This document shows positions 5,699 through 10,475 of a stretch of 14,420 nt of DNA, piece after piece. A program made the position numbers and the translations under genes. The notes below the pieces were generated by a model that saw only the letters and a list, made by a program, of their open reading frames with translations, searched no databases and was not told the DNA's origin. Source of the DNA: JAQBQQ01 sp964633955 (GTDB taxonomy: Bacteria > Patescibacteriota > Gracilibacteria > Peribacterales > Peribacteraceae); contig CAZWIA010000028.1 in the NCBI GenBank assembly GCA_964633955.1, positions 1 through 14,420 of the forward strand, given 5' to 3'. Each line of letters opens with the position of its first letter. Positions within the stretch are counted from its first letter, which is position 1.

Positions 5699-8329
5699 AT
5701 GTCTGAACAGCGTAACCCTCTTGGCAGTGAGCAGCCGGAGCTGGACGGCCTCTCCACGCTGGGGCGCATCAAGCCCCGGCCCATCGTGGCGGAGATGGAG
5801 GAGAGCTACCTGAACTACGCCATGAGCGTCATTGTCTCCCGGGCGCTGCCGGACGCGCGGGACGGTCTCAAGCCCGTGCACCGCCGCATCCTGGTGACGC
5901 TCAATGATCTGGGCCTGAGCCCCGGTGCCAAGTTCCGCAAGTGCGCCAAGATCTGCGGAGATGTGAGCGGTAACTACCACCCGCATGGCGAGGCGAACAT
6001 CTACCCGGCGCTGGCGCGCCTGGTGCAGGAATTCTCTCTGCGGCACCCGCTGGCGATCGGACAGGGGAACTTTGGATCCATTGACGGCGATGCGCCCGCC
6101 GCCATGCGCTACACGGAGGCCAAGATGTCCCGTTTCGCGCAGGAACTGCTGCAGGATCTGGATAAGAACACGGTGGATTACCAGCTGAACTATGATGCAA
6201 GCCGGAAAGAGCCGGTCGTGCTGCCCGGTGCTTTCCCCAACTTGCTCGTGAACGGCACGGTGGGGATTGCCGTGGGTATGGCGACCAACATGCCGCCGCA
6301 CAACTTGGGAGAAGTGGCCGATGCCATTTGCTACGTGATCGACCATCCGGATGCGACCGTGGAGGATCTCCTGAAGTTCGTGCAGGGGCCGGACTTTCCT
6401 ACCGGAGGCATTGTCTACAATAAAGAGGCGATCAAGCAGGCGTACCTCACGGGCCGCGGCACGGTGATGGTGCGGGGGAAGGCGGAGATAGAGGAGGTGG
6501 CGGCCGGACGCTACCAGATCCGGATCAGTGAGATTCCCTACCAGGTGAACAAATCCGCCATGATTACGCGCATGGCCGAACTGGTGACGGAGAAGATCAT
6601 CCAGGGGGTCAGCGATATCCGGGATGAATCCGACCGGGAAGGGATCCGCGTGATCATTGAGCTCAAGAAGGACGCCTATCCGCAGAAGGTCTTAAACCAG
6701 CTCTTCAAGCTGACGGACCTGCAGACCAGCTTTGGCTACAACATGATCGCGCTGGCGGACGGTCTGCAGCCCAGGCTGCTCAATCTGCAGGAGCTGGTGA
6801 CGATCTTTGTCAATCACCGCCGGGAGGTCACGCGCCGCAGCATCACGTTTGATCGGGACCGGGCCAAGGAGCGAGCGCACATCCTTGAAGGCCTGAAAAT
6901 CGCGCTGGATGACATTGATGCCGTCATTGAGACTATCCGTGGATCGGAGACACGGGACATCGCCAAGGAGCAGCTGGTGAAGCAGTTCAAGCTCAGTGAG
7001 ATCCAGGCGGAGGCCATCCTCCAGATGCGCCTGCAGACCTTGGCCGGGCTGGAGCGCAAACGGATTGAGGAAGAACTGAAGGAGAAAAAGGCGTTCATTG
7101 CGGAATGTGAAGCGCTCCTGGCCGACCAGGCCAAGATGGATCTACGGATCAGGGGGGAAATCCAGGCGCTCAAAGCCAAGTACGAGGACGGCCGCCGGAC
7201 CACGGTGGTGCCGTACGCGGTGGGGGAGTTCTCCGCCAAGGACACCATCCCCAACGCCCCCATGATTGTGACGCTCACGCGGAGCGGGTACGTGAAGCGC
7301 CTGAGTCCGTCCCAGTTCCGCGCGCAGAACCGGGGAGGCAAGGGCGTGATGGGCGTGAGTACCAAGGACGATGACGAGCCCATGGCGATGCTCTACGTCA
7401 TGAACCACGATGACCTCCTGTTCTTCACCAACACCGGCCGGGTCTTCAAGGCGCCGGCGTACGAGCTGCCGCAGGGTTCCCGCACGGCCAAGGGTTCGGC
7501 TATTGTGAACGTGCTGCAACTGCAGCCGGGCGAGCGCATTACGGCCATGCTAAAGGCGGACCTGAAGGACACCACGCACCTCTTCATGGCCACCAGCCTT
7601 GGGACCATCAAGCGCACGGAAGTGAGCGAGTTTGAACATATCCGCCGCTCCGGGCTCATTGCCCAGAAGCTGCCGGAAGGGGAGGAGCTCCGGTGGGTGC
7701 TGGCCACGTCCGGCAAGGACCAGATCTTCCTGCTCACGCGCAAGGGGAAAGCCATCCGCTTTCCCGAGGACGACGTGCGCCCCATGGGCCGCGCCGCCGC
7801 CGGCGTGCGGGGGATGAAGGTGGCGGACGGAGACGAGGTGGTGGAGGCGGCCCGGATCGCCAACCCCAAGGTCAGCCAGCTCTTGGTGGTGATGGAGAAC
7901 GGACTCGGCAAGATGACGCCGGTGGACGAGTACCGCTTCCAGGGAAGAGGCGGCACCGGCGTGAAGGCGGCCAATCTCACGCCCAAGACCGGGGACATTG
8001 TGGGCGCCGCCGTGCTGGAAGAAGGCGCGGAGGGGGATCTCATCTGCGTGAGCAAGGAGGGTCAGGCTATCCGCATGAAGCTCTCTGAGATCCCGTCCCG
8101 CGGCCGCGCCACGCAGGGCGTGATCGTCATGCGGCTCAACGCCGGGGACAAGGTGGCCACCACCAGCGTGATCATGGAGGACAAGGAGGCGGAAGAGGCC
8201 ATTGCCAAGGCGGCGGAGGACCAGCGGGAGGGGGAGGTGGGGGAGATCATGGGGGAGATCGAGCAGATTGAGAAAGAGGCGAAGAAGGCCGAGCGCAAGG
8301 CGAAGAAGGCCGCAAAGGTCGTTTCCTGA
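5699..8329 (+). CDS. gyrA: DNA gyrase subunit A
   Basis: This is the DNA-cutting subunit of the type II topoisomerase that introduces negative supercoils with GyrB (not in this window). The 876-residue protein matches full length. Seen in order: the winged-helix/tower breakage-reunion domain (about 25-510), the catalytic Tyr138 in AMRYTEA (E. coli Tyr122), QGNFGSIDGD just before it, and a C-terminal beta-pinwheel (about 520-830). The GyrA-box is QNRGGKG at 543-549, one change from the QRRGGKG consensus, which supports gyrase rather than ParC. A Lys/Glu-rich tail ends the protein. The quinolone-binding region is unusual: HPHGEANIYP (94-103) has Ala99 where E. coli has Ser83 and Pro103 where it has Asp87. 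There is no Shine-Dalgarno; a GTTAC heptad array follows the stop within a few bases. Confidence 0.97.
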   Translation: MSEQRNPLGSEQPELDGLSTLGRIKPRPIVAEMEESYLNYAMSVIVSRALPDARDGLKPVHRRILVTLNDLGLSPGAKFRKCAKICGDVSGNYHPHGEANIYPALARLVQEFSLRHPLAIGQGNFGSIDGDAPAAMRYTEAKMSRFAQELLQDLDKNTVDYQLNYDASRKEPVVLPGAFPNLLVNGTVGIAVGMATNMPPHNLGEVADAICYVIDHPDATVEDLLKFVQGPDFPTGGIVYNKEAIKQAYLTGRGTVMVRGKAEIEEVAAGRYQIRISEIPYQVNKSAMITRMAELVTEKIIQGVSDIRDESDREGIRVIIELKKDAYPQKVLNQLFKLTDLQTSFGYNMIALADGLQPRLLNLQELVTIFVNHRREVTRRSITFDRDRAKERAHILEGLKIALDDIDAVIETIRGSETRDIAKEQLVKQFKLSEIQAEAILQMRLQTLAGLERKRIEEELKEKKAFIAECEALLADQAKMDLRIRGEIQALKAKYEDGRRTTVVPYAVGEFSAKDTIPNAPMIVTLTRSGYVKRLSPSQFRAQNRGGKGVMGVSTKDDDEPMAMLYVMNHDDLLFFTNTGRVFKAPAYELPQGSRTAKGSAIVNVLQLQPGERITAMLKADLKDTTHLFMATSLGTIKRTEVSEFEHIRRSGLIAQKLPEGEELRWVLATSGKDQIFLLTRKGKAIRFPEDDVRPMGRAAAGVRGMKVADGDEVVEAARIANPKVSQLLVVMENGLGKMTPVDEYRFQGRGGTGVKAANLTPKTGDIVGAAVLEEGAEGDLICVSKEGQAIRMKLSEIPSRGRATQGVIVMRLNAGDKVATTSVIMEDKEAEEAIAKAAEDQREGEVGEIMGEIEQIEKEAKKAERKAKKAAKVVS

Positions 8330-8331
8330 CG

Positions 8332-8424
8332 AGAGTTACAAGTTTGAAGTTACGGGTTACAAGTTGGGCTAAACCCCTGATAAACGCCTCAAACTCGTAC
8401 CTTGTCACTCGTAACCGGCAACCG
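8332..8424. repeat. Inverted pair of heptad arrays after gyrA
   Basis: Five 7-bp units AGAGTTA, CAAGTTT, GAAGTTA, CGGGTTA, CAAGTTG fill 8332-8366. After a 23-base spacer, five units in the opposite orientation fill 8390-8424 (CAAACTC, GTACCTT, GTCACTC, GTAACCG, GCAACCG). The arms can pair: 8348-8363 against 8401-8416 gives 13 Watson-Crick pairs plus one G-U out of 16. The array begins three bases after the gyrA stop and ends before the rpmE promoter. No U-tract follows. Confidence 0.8.
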
Positions 8425-8435
8425 TTGCTAATCTC

Positions 8436-8463
8436 TTGCGTCAAATTGCCCGTTCTGTACACT
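8436..8463 (+). promoter_or_regulatory. Probable rpmE promoter
   Basis: TTGCGT (8436-8441, 3/6), a 16-base spacer and TACACT (8458-8463, 4/6). The rpmE ATG is nine bases past the -10, predicting a two- to three-base leader. No Shine-Dalgarno. Confidence 0.45.
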
Positions 8464-8472
8464 CTCCCCACC

Positions 8473-8688
8473 ATGAAGGCCGGAATCCACCCAGAGGTCC
8501 ACAAAGACGCCAAAGTCACGTGCTCCACGTGCAATTCCGTGTTCCAGATCCCCTCCACGCTCCAGGAGTTCAGCGTGGAAGTCTGTCGGAACTGTCATCC
8601 GGTCTACACCGGCAAGCAGCAGAAGGAGATGCGCGGCGGGCGGATCGACCGGTTCCGCCAGCGGATGGCCAAGGGGAAGAAGGCCTGA
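8473..8688 (+). CDS. rpmE: 50S ribosomal protein L31, zinc-binding type
   Basis: L31 bridges the large and small ribosomal subunits. The product is 71 residues, the normal length. It begins MKAGIHPEVH, typical of the family, and carries four cysteines in two pairs, Cys17/Cys20 (CSTC) and Cys38/Cys41 (CRNC), followed by HPVYTGKQQ. So it is the zinc-containing form rather than the zinc-free paralogue made in zinc starvation. The C-terminus (GGRIDRFRQRMAKGKKA) is basic for rRNA contact. The reading frame is open upstream to 8344, but that stretch is repeat array and promoter, so the ATG at 8473 is chosen. It stands as a single gene with a probable near-leaderless promoter and an intrinsic terminator 19 bases beyond the stop. 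Confidence 0.96.
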   Translation: MKAGIHPEVHKDAKVTCSTCNSVFQIPSTLQEFSVEVCRNCHPVYTGKQQKEMRGGRIDRFRQRMAKGKKA

Positions 8689-8706
8689 GTTCGATCGGAA
8701 ACCGTC

Positions 8707-8728
8707 CAGGGCGTTCCCCTGCGTTTTT
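8707..8728 (+). terminator. Intrinsic terminator after rpmE
   Basis: CAGGG (8707-8711), loop CGTTC, CCCTG (8717-8721), then CG and TTTTT (8724-8728). A short stem but correctly placed. A second small hairpin, GAGCG/CGCTC around GTCG (8729-8742), follows immediately. Confidence 0.6.
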
Positions 8729-8842
8729 GAGCGGTCGCGCTCGGCAAGCAGGTCTTCCCCTTTACGAATACAATTGGTGATCAATAATACTATTTGGCTT
8801 AAGAAAGCCAATAAGACGAACACAAAACCTATTCAACAACAC

Positions 8843-9471
8843 TCTCCCGTTCCGGGCGACCCGTGATGGTTGCTCTGCCGCGCCTCCCTGATTACGATGC
8901 TCTGATTTGCCCGTTCGGGAGATCCCCGCACAGACAAATCCACACAGAACAAAGACAAACAACCCACCTTTCTTTCACACCACCGTTCCGCAGAGAGAAG
9001 AGTGGCCGAACGGCCCTCTCATACTCACTCAAACAGGAGATTCCTCGGAGACTTCCAAGGTCTGCGACCGTTTCCCGCCATTCTCGTTCCCCTTGCCCAA
9101 CCCACACCCTCTTGCACAAGGACGGAACGACACCGGATTTGGGAAATACCCTTGCCCTCGTCTCTTCCGTCTCGGTCACCCTCCTCTCTGCTCTGCCATG
9201 ACGCGTCCGTGGAGGGATGGAGCCCAACGGACCGCGCACCCCCCTACTCCCCAGTGTTCCCCAGGAGCATGTCTCCTGTCTCGGTGAACCGGTCCGGGGA
9301 CCTCGTCCGGTCGCGAGGAGAAACAAGAGACCGCAGCAGGGCATGAGATCGGCGACCATCCGCCACCGTTCTCTCTCCACAGATACGCTCAGTCGTCCCT
9401 CATACCCCTGATACGATTGATAGCGCGGAGAGCAGACACACAGACAAAAAGACCGAGCAATCGGTCTTTTT
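8843..9471 (+). ncRNA. Candidate unclassified structured RNA, about 0.6 kb
   Basis: No believable protein is encoded on either strand. Instead the stretch has many stems. TGCTCTGCCGCGC (8871-8883) pairs with GCGCGGAGAGCA (9423-9434) as 12 bp with one bulge, closing the region just before a terminator. TCTCCCG/CGGGAGA (8843-8849/8916-8922) and CGGGC/GCCCG (8853-8857/8909-8913) pair locally, though not nested with the long stem. CGCGTCCGT/ACGGACCGCG (9202-9210/9227-9236), CAGGAG/CTCCTG (9262-9278) and GGCC/GGCC around GAAC near 9005 are further hairpins. Loops are purine-rich read on the plus strand, and the final hairpin has a GCAA tetraloop, which favours plus; the purine richness of the minus strand near 9061-9180 is a counter-argument. 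An AT-rich block (8763-8830) with a 7-bp hairpin (8794-8811) could hold the promoter. I looked for RNase P, tmRNA, SRP and 5S signatures and found none. Confidence 0.38.
9446..9471. terminator. Strong bidirectional intrinsic terminator
   Basis: AAAAAGACCGA (9446-9456), a GCAA loop (9457-9460) and the exact complement ending in TTTTT (9461-9471) form a perfect hairpin with a T-tract in both directions. The GCAA loop is a GNRA tetraloop only on the plus strand. It would end a plus-strand RNA from 8.8-9.4 kb, a minus-strand RNA from 9.5-9.7 kb, or both, and insulates hrcA from upstream transcription. Confidence 0.85.
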
Positions 9472-9690
9472 GCAGGGTGGGGTAACCAAGGTTCCCCCAC
9501 CGGCCCCCTCCTTCAAGGTGTGCCTCCAGGCTGGGGGACCCAGCCTTCGGCACGGTTCGTTTGCTGCGCAAGCGAATCTGGCAGTTCCGTGGGATGGCTT
9601 CCAAGGAGTCGTGGCACCACATCCGTCCATGGACCAGTGGCGAGGGGTGCCAAACAGACATCGCTTGCGCCTATTCTAACGCTTTTTTCG
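9472..9690. ncRNA. Second candidate structured RNA, strand uncertain
   Basis: This 220-base stretch between the bidirectional terminator and the hrcA operator has no believable ORF but dense perfect stems. GGTGGGG/CCCCACC (9476-9501) has an inner AACC/GGTT. GTGCC plus GGCTGGG pairs with CCCAGCC plus GGCAC (9520-9553), 12 bp with an internal loop. GCGCAAGCGA (9566-9575) pairs with TCGCTTGCGC (9661-9670), 10 bp. Inside that lie TGGCACC/GGTGCCA (9612-9618/9646-9652) and GTCC/GGAC (9625-9634). An alternative 9-bp hairpin at 9556-9576 contains one T-G pair on the plus strand but an A-C mismatch on the minus, favouring plus. The perfectly placed terminator at 9446-9471 favours minus. A T6 run at 9683-9688 could end a plus-strand RNA, but without a good stem next to it. 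Not matched to any RNA class I know. Confidence 0.4.
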
Positions 9691-9703
9691 AATACAGAGA
9701 ATT

Positions 9704-9730
9704 TCAGCACTCCCTCACCATGAGTGCTAT
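9704..9730 (+). promoter_or_regulatory. CIRCE operator (HrcA binding site) upstream of hrcA
   Basis: TCAGCACTC (9704-9712), nine bases, GAGTGCTAT (9722-9730). This matches CIRCE (TTAGCACTC-N9-GAGTGCTAA) at 16 of 18 positions with exact spacing. The right arm overlaps the -10 hexamer, so bound HrcA would block RNA polymerase, giving heat-relieved self-repression. Confidence 0.93.
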
Positions 9731-9733
9731 ACT
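9725..9733 (+). promoter_or_regulatory. Extended -10 promoter of hrcA
   Basis: TGCTATACT is an extended -10 with hexamer TATACT (9728-9733). No convincing -35 is present. The ATG at 9743 is nine bases on, so the transcript would have a two- to three-base leader. The element is embedded in the CIRCE right arm. Confidence 0.7.
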
Positions 9734-9742
9734 CCCGCCCGT

Positions 9743-10459
9743 ATGAACGAGCGCCAGAGCAAGCTTCTCATGGCCATCATCGACCAGTTCATCCAGACCG
9801 CGCTGCCGGTGGGGTCCAAGCGGCTCCTGGAATGCAGCGAGGAGTTTGAGGTCTCCGGGGCAACGATCCGGAATGAAATGCGGGTGCTGGAAGACTTGGG
9901 TTACCTGGAGCAGCCTCACATCTCCGCGGGGCGCGTGCCCACCGCCAAGGGCTACCGCGCGTACGTGCAGCAGCACGTGGAGCCGAGCAGGCATCTCCGG
10001 GAGGTGCAGCAGCGGTTTACGTCCCTAAAGGAGCAGTACTTCCGCCGCAAGGACCAGGAGGCCGCGTATGAGGCGGTGGCGCTCCTGGCGCAGATGACGC
10101 CCAACATCGCCTTTGCCACCGTGCCGCACAAGGACCGCGTGTACTACCTGGGACTGGCTAACGTCCTGCGCCAGCCGGAGTTCCAGAGTAACCCGCTCAT
10201 GGCCAGCAGCGTGGTGGAGGTCTTGGAAGAGCGCCTGACCGGCCTCCTGGACGCGGTGGAGGTGGAGGACAAGGTCCGGTTCTACATTGGCGAGGAGCAC
10301 GTCTTCCCGCAGCTGCAGAGCTGCAGTTTGATCGTGCGACAGTACCGCCTGCGCGGCAACAGAGGAGTGCTCGGAATCCTTGGACCGATGCGTATGGATT
10401 ACGGGTACAATGCGGTGGCCCTGGATCTGGTGGCCGACTTGCTGAATTCCCGTTCGTAA
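9743..10459 (+). CDS. hrcA: Heat-inducible transcription repressor HrcA, short form
   Basis: HrcA represses heat-shock genes by binding CIRCE and is kept active by GroEL. The N-terminal winged-helix DNA-binding domain is clear: ERQSKLLMAIIDQFIQTALPVGS (3-25), then SGATIRNEMRVLEDLGYLEQPHISAGRVPTAKGYRAYV (38-75), almost textbook. The C-terminal signature GVLGILGPMRMDYGYNAV is also present, with GPMRMDY at 214-220. At 238 residues it is about 100 shorter than the usual 340. The missing part lies between these two blocks, where the inserted dimerisation domain normally sits. Both ends are intact, so this looks like a compact form rather than a truncated pseudogene. A CIRCE overlaps its promoter, and an ATPase gene follows after 16 bases. 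No groEL, dnaK or grpE is in the window. Confidence 0.93.
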   Translation: MNERQSKLLMAIIDQFIQTALPVGSKRLLECSEEFEVSGATIRNEMRVLEDLGYLEQPHISAGRVPTAKGYRAYVQQHVEPSRHLREVQQRFTSLKEQYFRRKDQEAAYEAVALLAQMTPNIAFATVPHKDRVYYLGLANVLRQPEFQSNPLMASSVVEVLEERLTGLLDAVEVEDKVRFYIGEEHVFPQLQSCSLIVRQYRLRGNRGVLGILGPMRMDYGYNAVALDLVADLLNSRS

Positions 10460-10475
10460 GATCCATTTTCCGCCC

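Noticed and set aside
8871..9434. A 564-bp MITE-like element with 12-bp terminal inverted repeats
   Set aside because: No target-site duplication flanks the arms and the inside is full of RNA-like hairpins ending at a terminator, so an RNA explanation fits better.
8892..9500. 202-residue open frame on the minus strand across the intergenic kilobase
   Set aside because: Arg, Cys, Trp and Gly rich without any domain-like pattern, runs straight through the perfect terminator hairpin, and overlaps equally long meaningless frames on the other strand.
8763..9690. RNase P RNA, tmRNA, SRP RNA, 5S rRNA or a tRNA in the intergenic kilobase
   Set aside because: No GAGGAAAGTCC/ACAGAA core, no TTCGAC plus CCA end, no GGAAG-AGCAG SRP loop and no T-arm with proper stems were found by eye on either strand. 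A covariance-model scan would be decisive.
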